Shown piece after piece: positions 31,813 through 41,500 of a stretch of DNA of 64,000 bases. The notes under the pieces are model-generated. The model did no database searches and was not told the DNA's origin. It saw nothing but the letters and a program-made list of their open reading frames with translations. Source of the DNA: Bacteroidaceae bacterium (lineage in GTDB: Bacteria > Bacteroidota > Bacteroidia > Bacteroidales > Bacteroidaceae); NCBI GenBank assembly GCA_017542145.1, contig JAFXXQ010000037.1:1-64000 (forward strand), written 5' to 3'. The position numbers and the translations under genes are program-made. Numbering within the stretch: the stretch's first letter is position 1; each line of letters starts with the position of its first letter.

Positions 31813-33438
31813 ATGTCTGCGCTCCGCAATATCCCTTTGTTGCGGGTCGCGGTTTGTTGGGTTGCGGGAATAGGCTTGGCCGATGTTCTTTGTCGCCATT
31901 CCTTGTTCCTTTCTGCAAACGGCTACCTCCTGCTTGCTGTGATCTTCCTGTTGCTCGCCGGAGGGATAGAACTTGCTGTTCATAAACCCAATTCGTTTCC
32001 TCTCCTGCAAACGAAACGCAACTACCTGCTTCGTATGCCTACGTTGGTCAGCGTGCTGTTGCTGTTCTCTGTAAGCGTGCTGGGCGCTTGGCGCTATCAA
32101 CGTGTTCGCGACAATGTGATGGCGCAGTGGCCAACAGAGGCTGTTGATTGTCGCGCTGTCGTACGCAGCAGTCCTGTGGCGCGCAATCGCTCGATACGCT
32201 ATACACTTGATGTCTCCGGGCATCGTCTCTATGGCTATGTCTTTGGCACTGAAGCGACGGCCGCGTGGGGAGATACGTTACTGCTGAAGGGCGTGGTCAT
32301 CCGCCCTCCGCAGAACTTCAGCGATTCGCTTACATTTGATTATTCGCGCGTACTCTATTGCCGTCGGATAAGCGGTACGGTGATGATTCCCGCCACAAAG
32401 GCTACGCTTTGCCCCCTCCAACTGCAGGAAGGGGTGTCTGGCCTATGGGGCAAGATGATGGGTGTGAGGATTCGGGTGGTGACTTGGCTGAGAGACTTCT
32501 ATGATGAAGCGATGCTGCCCGATGATGTGCTTGGTGTGGTGGAGGCTCTGTCTTTAGGCGACAAAAGCCGCATGAGCGACGATGTGCGCGATGCGTACAC
32601 CGATGCTGGAGCCAGTCACCTGCTTTCGCTCTCAGGACTTCACGTGGGTGTGCTCTATATGCTGCTGACGCTGACACTGGGATTGATTTTCCGCAGCAGG
32701 GTGGGGAAGCGCTTGTGTGGCCTCTTGGCAGTTGTCCTCCTGTGGGGTTTTGCGTTGCTGACAGGCTTTTCGCCATCGTTGGTGCGAGCAGTGACGATGT
32801 TTACCATCTACGCCATTGTATCGTTCTTGAGCGGCGACCAGTCACCTCTCAACGCATTGAGTCTTACGGCTTTGATAATGCTAGGTGCACAGCCTTTCAA
32901 CCTGTTCAGCGTCGGATTTCAGCTTTCCTTTGCGTCCATGCTGACCATTTTGATGCTGATGCCTAATATGGAGAAGTGGCGTTATCGCATCCACCTTTTC
33001 TCCCACTCGCGATTACTGACAGCCATCTTCGGTGTGGCAGCAATCTCGGTGGCAGCACAGGTAGGTGTCGCTCCTCTGGTGCTTCATCACTTCGGTTATT
33101 TCCCCACCTACTTTCTGGTGACGAATATTGTGGTACAGCCGTTTGTCTATGCCGTGATGGTACTGATGGTTTTGTGGATAGCTCTCTCGTGGACACCCTT
33201 TGCGCCAGCACTCGGTTGGGCACTTACCCACGCTGTACGTCTGATGAACGCCTTGCTGGCGGCTGTTGCCCATTGGCCTGGGAGTGTTATGCATGTCCAC
33301 GATTTTACCTTCCTCGATGTCGTCCTGCTGTGGATGTTGTTCTTCTTTCTCCTTCGTTATTTAATAAAGAAGCACACGCCGAGTGCGGTGTGGGCACTGG
33401 CGTGTGTGGTGGGATTGCTGCTTTTATCGGTCTTTTGA
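31813..33438 (+). CDS. ComEC/Rec2-family DNA-uptake channel, without metallo-beta-lactamase domain
   Basis: A polytopic inner-membrane protein that in competent bacteria carries single-stranded DNA into the cytoplasm. The N-terminal helices and DUF4131-like soluble part (about 90-210) are followed by the competence domain with DAGASHLLSLSGLHVGVLYML and GFSPSLVRAVTMFTIYAIVSFLSG. At 541 residues it lacks the C-terminal metallo-beta-lactamase-like domain of full ComEC, as many Bacteroidetes members do. The frame ends in a helix (VWALACVVGLLLLSVF), so the short form looks natural, not broken. Confidence 0.92.
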   Translation: MSALRNIPLLRVAVCWVAGIGLADVLCRHSLFLSANGYLLLAVIFLLLAGGIELAVHKPNSFPLLQTKRNYLLRMPTLVSVLLLFSVSVLGAWRYQRVRDNVMAQWPTEAVDCRAVVRSSPVARNRSIRYTLDVSGHRLYGYVFGTEATAAWGDTLLLKGVVIRPPQNFSDSLTFDYSRVLYCRRISGTVMIPATKATLCPLQLQEGVSGLWGKMMGVRIRVVTWLRDFYDEAMLPDDVLGVVEALSLGDKSRMSDDVRDAYTDAGASHLLSLSGLHVGVLYMLLTLTLGLIFRSRVGKRLCGLLAVVLLWGFALLTGFSPSLVRAVTMFTIYAIVSFLSGDQSPLNALSLTALIMLGAQPFNLFSVGFQLSFASMLTILMLMPNMEKWRYRIHLFSHSRLLTAIFGVAAISVAAQVGVAPLVLHHFGYFPTYFLVTNIVVQPFVYAVMVLMVLWIALSWTPFAPALGWALTHAVRLMNALLAAVAHWPGSVMHVHDFTFLDVVLLWMLFFFLLRYLIKKHTPSAVWALACVVGLLLLSVF

Positions 33439-33475
33439 GGGCGAATGTGAAATTATATTAAAAAACAAAGAAAAA

Positions 33476-33508
33476 TTTGGCTGGATAGGAACTTTTTTTG
33501 AATCTTTG
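33476..33508 (+). promoter_or_regulatory. Near-consensus promoter for the SPFH gene
   Basis: TTTG at 33476-33479, a 21-bp gap, AATCTTTG at 33501-33508 (first base off consensus). GATATC-AAAAT-GATATC at 33511-33527 lies at the expected transcription start and could be an operator. Confidence 0.45.
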
Positions 33509-33579
33509 CGATATCAAAATGATATCAAATAGAATTTATTTTAATTATCATTCAACAACCCATTAAAAACAAAAAAGTT

Positions 33580-34500
33580 ATGGAAAAGAAAGAGTTTGAT
33601 TACAAAGGATTGGTCATGAACGGTTTTGTGGCCTTGCTGCTGGGTTTGGTGCTGCTGTGCGGAGGCGCATGGTTCTTCACAATCGGTAAACATGGATTTA
33701 CGGGATTGCTCGGCGCGCTGTGTGTCCTACTGGGCTGTCTGGTGTTCGGCGGCATTTTCAAGCAGGAACCCAATGAGGCGAAAGCGATGGTGTTCTTCGG
33801 CAAGTATCGTGGTACGTTTGCTAAGGACGGATTCTTCTTCGTCAACCCCTTCATGAGCCGTAAGGCTGTGTCGCTGCGTGCGCGCAACCTTAACCCCGAA
33901 CCCATCAAGGTGAACGACAAAATGGGCAACCCCGTGCTCATCGGCATGGTGCTGGTTTGGAAGTTGGAGGACACCTACAAAGCCTTGTTTGAGATTGACT
34001 CGCAAGTGAGTTCCGTGAATGCCAACGCAAAGACGTACATCATGAATGTATTGGAAAACTTCGTGCGCGTGCAGAGTGATGCCGCCCTCCGTCAGGTGGC
34101 AGGCAACTATGCCTATGACAATGCTGCCAGCGAAGACGAGCTGACGCTGCGCTCCAATGCCGAACAAATCAATGAGGAACTGGTGGAGAAACTCAACGAG
34201 CGTCTGTCCATCGCTGGTATCCATATCATGGAGGCCCGCATCAACTACCTCGCCTACGCCCCTGAGATTGCTGCCGTCATGCTGCGCCGTCAGCAGGCCG
34301 ACGCCATCATCACCGCCCGCGAAAAGATTGTCGAAGGGGCCGTCAGCATGGTGAAAATGGCACTGGAGAAGCTGAAGTCGGAGGGTGTCGTTGACCTCGA
34401 CGAGGATAAGAAGGCCGCTATGGTGAGCAACCTGTTGGTCGTCCTCTGCGGCGACGAACCTGCCCAGCCGGTCGTAAACAGCGGAACGCTGTACAATTGA
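33580..34500 (+). CDS. SPFH/band-7 domain membrane protein
   Basis: 306 residues. Two N-terminal transmembrane helices (MNGFVALLLGLVLLCGGAWFF, GLLGALCVLLGCLVFGG) precede a band-7 (stomatin/prohibitin/flotillin) domain (about 60-250). It has EAKAMVFFGKYRGTFAKDGFFFVNPF, NPVLIGMVLVWKLEDTYKALFEID, and the helical ERLSIAGIHIMEARINYLAYAPEIAAVMLRRQQADAI. Such proteins form membrane-scaffold oligomers. The next genes are a small Arc-type regulator and an acyltransferase. Confidence 0.93.
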   Translation: MEKKEFDYKGLVMNGFVALLLGLVLLCGGAWFFTIGKHGFTGLLGALCVLLGCLVFGGIFKQEPNEAKAMVFFGKYRGTFAKDGFFFVNPFMSRKAVSLRARNLNPEPIKVNDKMGNPVLIGMVLVWKLEDTYKALFEIDSQVSSVNANAKTYIMNVLENFVRVQSDAALRQVAGNYAYDNAASEDELTLRSNAEQINEELVEKLNERLSIAGIHIMEARINYLAYAPEIAAVMLRRQQADAIITAREKIVEGAVSMVKMALEKLKSEGVVDLDEDKKAAMVSNLLVVLCGDEPAQPVVNSGTLYN

Positions 34501-34508
34501 TTTATAAT

Positions 34509-34603
34509 AATGAAAAATGAAGAATGAAAAATGAAAAATAAAATGTTCCGCATGATGTGAACCGCTCACGAAGCTATTTATTCTTCATTCTTCATTTTTC
34601 ATT
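34509..34603. repeat. Inverted AATGAAAAATGAAGAATGAA repeat
   Basis: Perfect 20-bp arms at 34509-34528 and 34584-34603, between the SPFH and Arc-like genes. The same word family encodes the signal-peptide cores at about 10709-10748 and 38387-38415. Confidence 0.75.
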
Positions 34604-34620
34604 AAAAAAGATGATTAATC

Positions 34621-34827
34621 ATGCCTGCAAAGGATACAAAAAGTTTCATTCTGCGCATTGATGCCGAGACGATGACGGCGATTGAGCAGTGGGCTGCCGA
34701 CGAGTTCCGCAGCACCAACGGCCAGTTGCAGTGGATCATCAGCGAGGCGCTGCGCAAAAGTGGACGGCTGAAAAGTCCGAAGGGCAAGAGAAAGGAGAAC
34801 GAAAATGGAGAGAAAAGTTTGGATTGA
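34621..34827 (+). CDS. Arc-like ribbon-helix-helix protein
   Basis: 68 residues. DTKSFILRIDAETMTAIEQWAADEFRSTNGQLQWIISEALRKSG fits the ribbon-helix-helix fold of Arc/MetJ repressors: one short beta strand that pairs in the dimer, then two helices with the conserved G between them. A basic tail (KSPKGKRKEN) follows. Its end overlaps the acyltransferase start by 23 bp in another frame. It probably binds DNA as a dimer; its targets are unknown. Arc-like genes often follow SPFH genes in Bacteroidales. Confidence 0.85.
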   Translation: MPAKDTKSFILRIDAETMTAIEQWAADEFRSTNGQLQWIISEALRKSGRLKSPKGKRKENENGEKSLD

Positions 34828-35953
34828 CAACCTGCGCTGGGTGACGGTGCTGCTGGTCGCGCTATACCACGTGCTCTACCTGTTCAATGCCGAGGGCACC
34901 TTCGGCGGCATAGGCAGCTTCGCCCCCGTGCAGTATCAGGACGTCGTGCTGTATGTGCTCTACCCCTGGTTCATGCTGCTGTTGTTCGTGGTGGCAGGCA
35001 TGAGCTCGCGCTATGCGCTTGAGGCGTTGGAGGCCAAGTTGCCCGACCGTCGTGCGGCACACCGTCAGTTCGTCCGTCAGCGGACGCTGAAGCTACTGGT
35101 GCCCTCGACCATCGGCCTGTTCGTCTATCACTGGATGACGGGCTACCTGAACATGGTGGCTACGGGCGGCTACATGCCCGAGGGGCTGCCTGCACTGGTG
35201 CGCTACTTCATCTTTGCCCTCACCGGCATCGGACCGCTGTGGTTCGTGCAGGACCTGTGGGTCTTCTCGCTGCTGCTTGTCGTCGTGCGTCTGCTTGACC
35301 GTAAGGACCGCGCCTACGCGCTGTGCGGACGGTTGGGAGGGCTCTCGGCCATCACGGTGACGGTGGTGCTGATGGCGCTGGCGGCGCTCTTCTGGGGCGT
35401 GGCGCAGGTGTATGTCGAGCCCGACCAGACGCAGGGCTCCCTCGCAGGGCTGCTCAACCTCTACCGTCCGCTGTTCTACCTCGTCGGGTTCCTGACGGGC
35501 TATTTCGTGCTGTCGCACGAGAAGGTCACCGACGCCCTTGCCGCCCAGCGCTGGGCACTGCTCCTCATCGGCGTCACGTGCGCGGTGGTGTTCACCGTCA
35601 CCAACTTCGGTGCCGACTATGCGATGCTCACCACCGCCCGTCTGACGAACATCTTCGCCTGGTGGGCTGTGCTGGCGATGCTGGGGTGCTTCAAAGCGTG
35701 GGCAGGCCGCATGTCGACGTTCGGCCGTTACATGACGCGCAGCTCATACGGCATCTACATCGTCCACTACTTGCCGCTGCTGTTCCTCGCCTGCACCCTG
35801 AAGAACCACACCGCGCTGCCCGCGTGGGCCGTCTATGCCGTCATGCTCGTGGCCGCATTCCCCGTCAGCGTAGCCATCTACGAAACCCTCCGCCGCATCC
35901 CCTTCGTGCGCTGGTGTGTGTTTGGAATAAAAAAGAAAAAAACTGAGAAATAA
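34805..35953 (+). CDS. Membrane acyltransferase (acyltransferase family 3)
   Basis: 382 residues with about ten transmembrane segments. The N-terminus VWIDNLRWVTVLLVALYHVLYLF carries the family-typical R/H pair (DxLRxxxxxxVxxxH). Members O-acetylate or O-acylate extracytoplasmic sugars. The C-terminal part (TRSSYGIYIVHYLPLLFLACTLK) includes the conserved YGIYIvHy block. It overlaps the Arc-like gene, and the CPBP protease starts 12 bp downstream, giving a short operon. The substrate is not evident. Confidence 0.9.
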   Translation: MERKVWIDNLRWVTVLLVALYHVLYLFNAEGTFGGIGSFAPVQYQDVVLYVLYPWFMLLLFVVAGMSSRYALEALEAKLPDRRAAHRQFVRQRTLKLLVPSTIGLFVYHWMTGYLNMVATGGYMPEGLPALVRYFIFALTGIGPLWFVQDLWVFSLLLVVVRLLDRKDRAYALCGRLGGLSAITVTVVLMALAALFWGVAQVYVEPDQTQGSLAGLLNLYRPLFYLVGFLTGYFVLSHEKVTDALAAQRWALLLIGVTCAVVFTVTNFGADYAMLTTARLTNIFAWWAVLAMLGCFKAWAGRMSTFGRYMTRSSYGIYIVHYLPLLFLACTLKNHTALPAWAVYAVMLVAAFPVSVAIYETLRRIPFVRWCVFGIKKKKTEK

Positions 35954-35965
35954 AACCGAAAAACC

Positions 35966-36835
35966 ATGTTCAAGTCAAAAACCAAGAAGCAAATCGCCCT
36001 CTTTCTTGTGCTGACGTTCGTGCTCAGCTGGGCGTTCATGTTCGTGGCTGCCATCCCAGCCATGCGTCAGGTCACCCCCGAATCCTCCAAGGTGGTGCAG
36101 GCCATAGCCGTGTCGTTATTGGCGCTGGTGATGTTCTTCCCCACGATTGGCGTGCTGCTGACGCGCCTGATAACACGCGATTGGACCGACTGCAAACTGA
36201 TGCCCCACTTCAAGGGTAATGCTGCGCCCTATCTCATCGGGTGGTTTGGGCCGCTGGTGCTCACCCTCATCGGCGCAGCCATTTTCTTCGCCTTCTATCC
36301 CCAGCTGTTCACGACGGCCACCTTCATGGAGAAGCCCTGGGGCGTGCTCCTTGTGCTTGTTGCCCCGCTGATGAACCTCGTCAACTGCTTCGGCGAGGAG
36401 TGGGGCTGGCGGGGATTCCTCTTCCCGAAAATGCGTGAAGGCCGCTCGTTCGTGAGCACGTCCATTCTCGTGGGCCTCATCTGGGGCCTCTGGCACGCGC
36501 CCATCATCGCCTACGGCCACAACTACGGCAAGGTCTGGGGTACCGACCCCTGGGGCGACGTGGTGCTGGCCATCGTCGGGATGTGCGTGTTCTGCGTGGT
36601 GGCGACGTTCCTGTTCGGCTACATCTCCGAGAAGGCCGACAGCGTGTGGCCTGCCGTACTCGCTCACGGCTGCGTGAACGGAGGAGCCGGTATCGGCCTG
36701 CTGTTCCTCGCCTCGCCCGACGTGGCCAACCCCTTCATCGGCCCCGCACCCGTAGGTATCATCGGAGGCATCCCCTTCATCCTCGTTGCCCTCTGGATTT
36801 CTGCCGCGATGAGGAAGCGTGAGAAGGATGGATAA
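35966..36835 (+). CDS. CPBP-family intramembrane glutamic endopeptidase
   Basis: 289 residues, about eight helices. The three active-site motifs are intact: Glu144-Glu145-xxx-Arg149 (GEEWGWRGFLFP), GLIWGLWHAPI with His177, and AHGCVNG with His234 and Asn238. Relatives include Rce1 (CAAX processing) and bacteriocin-immunity proteins. The large polar insert at 183-205 is common in bacterial members. It is the last gene of the operon; a hairpin terminator starts 25 bp after the stop. Confidence 0.93.
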   Translation: MFKSKTKKQIALFLVLTFVLSWAFMFVAAIPAMRQVTPESSKVVQAIAVSLLALVMFFPTIGVLLTRLITRDWTDCKLMPHFKGNAAPYLIGWFGPLVLTLIGAAIFFAFYPQLFTTATFMEKPWGVLLVLVAPLMNLVNCFGEEWGWRGFLFPKMREGRSFVSTSILVGLIWGLWHAPIIAYGHNYGKVWGTDPWGDVVLAIVGMCVFCVVATFLFGYISEKADSVWPAVLAHGCVNGGAGIGLLFLASPDVANPFIGPAPVGIIGGIPFILVALWISAAMRKREKDG

Positions 36836-36860
36836 GCGCGAAAAGAGTTTTATTAATAGT

Positions 36861-36892
36861 AGGGATGCGGCATGCTGCATCCCTATTTTTTG
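36861..36892 (+). terminator. Terminator after the CPBP protease gene
   Basis: Stem AGGGATGC (36861-36868) with GCATCCCT (36877-36884), followed by ATTTTTTG. Confidence 0.85.
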
Positions 36893-37012
36893 TTCCTGAC
36901 CGCACGAATATGCGCTCCGTTTTTTCCCTCCTGCGCTATCGCTTTATTCCAGTACGTTACTTTTTTCCACTATGTTTTAAAAACTCCTCAATCTTCCGAC
37001 CTTCCGAAATGC

Positions 37013-37038
37013 AAAAAGGGAGTTCCTACTCCCTTTTT
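37013..37038. terminator. Bidirectional terminator between convergent operons
   Basis: A perfect stem AAAAAGGGAGT (37013-37023), loop TCCT, ACTCCCTTTTT (37028-37038). T-tracts on both strands can end the minus-strand CotH operon and leftover plus-strand transcripts. Confidence 0.88.
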
Positions 37039-37063
37039 AACTTCTTACAGTTTCTTCCTCTCC

Positions 37064-38419
37064 TTATTTTAGGAGCACCTTCTTGCCATTGATGATGAAG
37101 ATGCCGTTCGAGGGATGACCGATGGAGCGGCGGCCGTCAAGGGCGTGGATGCTGGCCGCAGGGTCAGCCGTCACGACGTCGATGCCGTTCACTTCGAAGA
37201 CGGCGGTGATGTGGACATCGTGGTCAGGCATGGTGAAGTAGGTATAGGTGGCCTCGGGGGCATTGATGGTGATGTCGTCCTCAGCGGCCTGCCACTCCTT
37301 GAAAACCCATTCTTCGGTGGGGTTAGCGCGGAGATAGACGCGCTCGCCAGGCTTAGCTTCGGTGGTGGAGAGCTTGGCCATGCCCTCGGCGCCGACGGAG
37401 GTGAGGTAGATGTGGTTCTTATCGGGCTCGTCGGGGTCGGTGCTGACGATGGCGACTTCAACCGGAGACAGCTCGCGCTCGGTTTTGTCGAGGGTTGTCA
37501 GGCGGATGTTGGTGATGTAGAAGACATAGCGTCCGGGGGGGATGACGTTCTGCGAGGCGATGTGGATGTGGACGAGCGGGCCGTCGGTGCCGAGGATGGG
37601 ATCGAGCGCCATGGAATAGATGACCACGCGAGGGGTGTTCCAGTCGCTGAGGCCGACGGCCATCTCGTGCGAAGGCAAGCGGTCTTTATTCAATTGGAAA
37701 GAAATGTCAACGCCTTCGTTCGTGAGTCCCTCAGAGATGGGCACAATGTCCATCTGGAGGGCGGTGTAGCGGATTTCATCGTCGCTGCTCTGGAGCACGA
37801 GGTCGATGTCCCATTCCTGACCTTTCACCACCTGATTGACGTCGATGAGCAAAGTGTCGGTGTGGACGATGTCGAGGCGGTCGGCGTCGTCGACGGTGAT
37901 GGCGGCGGGAGCGACGCTCTCGTAGCGGCTGACGTAGCTGAACGAGAAGTCCTTGATGGCGCGTGGCAGGGTGACGTCGATGTAGTGTGGGCCGGTGCTG
38001 TCGTCGCGGTACGACCAGAGGGAGTGGAAGTAGGTGCCGACGTTGTTGTCGCAGATATTCTTCATCGGGCCTTCGGTGGGTTCCTGGGCGTTGGTACTGA
38101 AGTTGCGGGTGGAGAGGTTGACCTTTTTGCCATTGCCGTCGTAAAGGTAGAACTCAGCGAGGGCGAAGCAGGGATAGCCGCCTCCGGCATCGCCCGAAGT
38201 GGTCTCGGTGACGATGAAGCGGAGCCGCTTGACCTCCTTTTCAAGGTGATAGGTGGGCGAGTCGTAGTAGTAGTGGAGCTTCCAGTCGTCGTAGGAGAAA
38301 TCGAGCTTGTCGCAGAGGCCGTCGGCGCGCGTCAGCGTGATAGGCAGCGTGTCGGCAGCCGATGCCGGCAGGACGAACAGGAGTAATGAAAAATGAAAAA
38401 TGAAGAATAAAGAATACAT
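37064..38419 (-). CDS. Secreted multidomain protein with discoidin-like and Ig/InlB-like regions
   Basis: About 451 residues. The signal peptide (MYSLFFIFHFSLLLFVLPASAAD) is encoded partly by a dispersed repeat. A discoidin-like (F5/8C) region follows (about 15-170), with the tell-tale KNICDNNVGTYFHSLWSYRDDSTGPHYIDVTLP. A middle beta domain comes next. Near 345-400 is an InlB B-repeat-like stretch (EAKPGERVYLRANPTEEWVFKEWQ...). The C-terminus IFIINGKKVLLK has the strand-plus-lysine pattern of type IX secretion or surface-sorted tails. It is probably co-expressed with the two CotH proteins upstream. The start at 38419 excludes an upstream hairpin repeat (about 38427-38482). Confidence 0.75.
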   Translation of the reverse strand: MYSLFFIFHFSLLLFVLPASAADTLPITLTRADGLCDKLDFSYDDWKLHYYYDSPTYHLEKEVKRLRFIVTETTSGDAGGGYPCFALAEFYLYDGNGKKVNLSTRNFSTNAQEPTEGPMKNICDNNVGTYFHSLWSYRDDSTGPHYIDVTLPRAIKDFSFSYVSRYESVAPAAITVDDADRLDIVHTDTLLIDVNQVVKGQEWDIDLVLQSSDDEIRYTALQMDIVPISEGLTNEGVDISFQLNKDRLPSHEMAVGLSDWNTPRVVIYSMALDPILGTDGPLVHIHIASQNVIPPGRYVFYITNIRLTTLDKTERELSPVEVAIVSTDPDEPDKNHIYLTSVGAEGMAKLSTTEAKPGERVYLRANPTEEWVFKEWQAAEDDITINAPEATYTYFTMPDHDVHITAVFEVNGIDVVTADPAASIHALDGRRSIGHPSNGIFIINGKKVLLK

Positions 38420-38531
38420 AGAACGCAGCGCTGTAGAACGGCCTGCGGCCTGTAGGACGGAGGCTTTGCCTCCTGTAGAACGTTGGGATGTGAAATTCTG
38501 CATTTTTTCTTAACTCTTAATTCATAACTCT

Positions 38532-41500
38532 CTAGAAGATTACTACTTTCGTGCTATTGACGATGTAGATGCCGGCAGGAAGTTCTACGGTGGTGGTGCC
38601 TGCCGTCACATCGAATGTGCGAACGAGGCGGCCGTCGGTGGTGTATATGCTGATGGTCGTTGTCTCGAGGGCGGTGATGGTGAGCACGCGTCCGCCTTCG
38701 ATGCTGGCGGCGGTAAGGCGGCTGTCGATGCCAGTGCCGAGGTGGAAGGCTGCCGAGCAACTGTGGACATTGTGCTCATCGCCGTCAGGCGTTGCGATGC
38801 GGGCGTCGCTGAGGGCTATGCAGCGGTCTTTTTCCTTGATGACGGCATCGGGACGGACGGTGAGGCGGAGCATGTTGCCGGCGGTAAGCGAACGGTTGTC
38901 GTCGGAATAGATGAGGACGCGCGTGCGGCGTTCGTCGAGCGGATGGGTGGCAACGGTATGCGAGAGGACGTTACCCGTGAGGGCGGCCTTCTCGAACGTC
39001 ATCCCCTCGGGCAGTGTGAGCACGAACTCCATGGCGGTGTATGCTACCTCCTCGTCGGCCTCCTCAACGGGCATCAGACGGATGTCCACATCCGTAGGTT
39101 CGCCCGTGCGGGCATCGAAGCCGTCAATGGCGAACTGCACCTCGGCAGGTGTCTGGCGGTGGTTGGCCTGTGTCTTGTTCTCGGCCTTCATCACATAGTC
39201 GATGACGCAGACGAGGTCGGTCACGGTAATCATGCCATTCTTGTCAACGTCCGCCTGACGGAAGTTGAACTCCTCGGGCTTCTCGCCCAGCATGAAGGAG
39301 AGCAGGCAGACGACGTCGGAGACGGAGTAGATGCCGTCGTAGTTAACATCGCCGATGGCGATGTAGGGTGTATCGTCGTCGAGGTCAAAGACTTCGATGT
39401 TGTCCATAATCCAGGTGGTGCGGTCGTCGAACCACTTCTTGATCTGCGGCAGCTGGCTGGCGTAGTTGCGGCCGTCGCCCCAGAGGTCGGCGTTGGTGAG
39501 GTAGGAGCTGTTGGCGTAGTTGAGGTAGTCCTCGGGGTACTCGAGGAACTCTTCGTAGTAGTTCCGCATGAACTCCACCCACGAGCGGAAGTGAGCCTTG
39601 CGCACCTCGGCGCTGTTGTCGAGAAGGGCCATGAAAAAGTTGTTGCCTGGCTGACCGGTCATCTTGCTGAAGATGGAAGTCTTCGCATCGCGCACAAAGT
39701 ATTGCTGGCTGTTCTCGTAGCCGTACGCCCAGTCGAGATCCCACACGGGGCCGAAGACGAACTTCGAGTCAGGGTCTTCATAGTTTTCGCGATAGAGGAA
39801 CGTACTCTTCGGGTGACCAAGCTCCATGTTGTTAATGAGATTGTTGACCATGAAGAAGCGACCGAAGGCATCGAGGTCCATCATCTCCTCGTAGCCGTCC
39901 TGATTCATCAGCGCCGAAGTGAAGGCGTTGAACTGATCCTGTATCGTCTGGAAACGTTCGTCGGCATCTTCCCAGAAGATTTCCTCGGTGAGGTCAGGGT
40001 CTTTGACGTTAACCGGCAGCGAGTAGGGGAGGGAACGGAAGCGGTAGTCTTCGTCGTAGTACTCGTCGAGTTCCAGCATATAGCTGGTCATCTCGTCGAC
40101 ATCGACGCTATTGTTGCGGAGGCCGACTTTCTCGGTGAAGGTGTAGCTGCCGCGATACTCGCCGTTGATGTAGAGGTCAACGGGTATGACGTGGTTGGCG
40201 CCGGCGGTGCCCATCATACGGGCAGCCTTCATGCCGATGGCGTTCACCATCATCGAGCCGCGCTGGGCATTGGCGATGAGGCACCAGCTCTTGCCCTTCG
40301 TGAGGCCGAAGGGCTTCACCTTCTCGTTGAACTTGATGTTGTAAGGGCTTTTGCCCCAGATGCCTGCCCAACTGCTGTTGCCGCGGCCTTTAATCCAGAT
40401 GCTGTCCTCCATGTTGTCGAAGACGCCGTTGCCGTCGAGGCGGAAGTTGGCGTGCAAGTAATAGTCCTTGCTACTGACCATGCGCCCTTCATCGATGTCG
40501 ATATCGATGCGGGGCACGCCGGGAGCGCGGTCAGTGAGCCAGTCGACGCGCACGGTATAGTCGTGGCCGAAAGGCCGCATGCCGTACCACCACTCCGCCG
40601 GATGTATCAGCTCAGAGGGTTTGATGAGGACGCGCTCGTCGCCGTTCACCTTATAGAGGCGGAACTCTGCCAGCGAGAGGTAGGAGAGGACGAAACCGTC
40701 GGGCAACTGCTTGGTGTGCTCAGCTTCGGTGAGCTCGAAACGCAAGTGGCTGTAAGTGCCGTCGAGGGTGAGGGTGGGCGAGGTGTACTCGCTGTTGCCA
40801 TAGTTGGTGGGCATACCGTCCTCGACGCCGATTTTCCGTTGTGCTTTCCATACACCATCGTCGCCCGCTGCCCAGATGGTGAAGGCAAGGGGGTTGTAGC
40901 TGTCGTAGTTACGGGTGCAGTAGTAGAACTGGAAAACGCTGATGGGTTCATCGAGGGCAATGTCGAGGCAGACGTTCTCGCTTTTCTGCGAGTAATAGCC
41001 GTTTGAGCCCCAGGTGGATTGGTGGTAGGTGCTCCAATCGCCGTCGAGCATCATCTCCAGGCCTTCACTCTCGGGGTAGTTCGAGGGCTGGTTGGTGCTG
41101 AGCATGTCAGCGCGCAGGGGAATCTCCTCAATGGGCTCGCTCCATACTTCCTCGCTCCACTCCTCGTCGCTGATTTTCTCCATCGCAAAGATGCTGTCGC
41201 CGGGGAGGGAGACGGTGTAGGTGATATCGTGGTCGAAACGGGGACGCGAGATTTTCGACTGTTGCTCCACGGTGCCGATGAAAACGCGGGCATTGTCATC
41301 GCTCAACTGGAATGAGGGGGTGAGTCGCTTGCCGATGGCAGGGACACTGAGCACCATCGTGTCGGTAATCTCGGCGGCCTCGACGTCAACGGGGAGGTTC
41401 TCGTTGAACTTGTTGTTGAACTTGAACGAGGTGAACGCCGGCAGCTCAGGGCCGAAGTAACTGACGGAGTCGATGTCGTTCTTGAAGTACGAGACGGTGC

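Noticed and set aside
32402-32776. Minus-strand frame inside comEC
   Set aside because: An antisense shadow without motifs; the SLSGLHVG motif and helices of ComEC lie on the plus strand.
38742-41006. 754-codon plus-strand frame antisense to the CotH gene
   Set aside because: A Val/Gly/Glu-rich shadow with no motif. The CotH, discoidin-like and dockerin-like motifs lie on the other strand.
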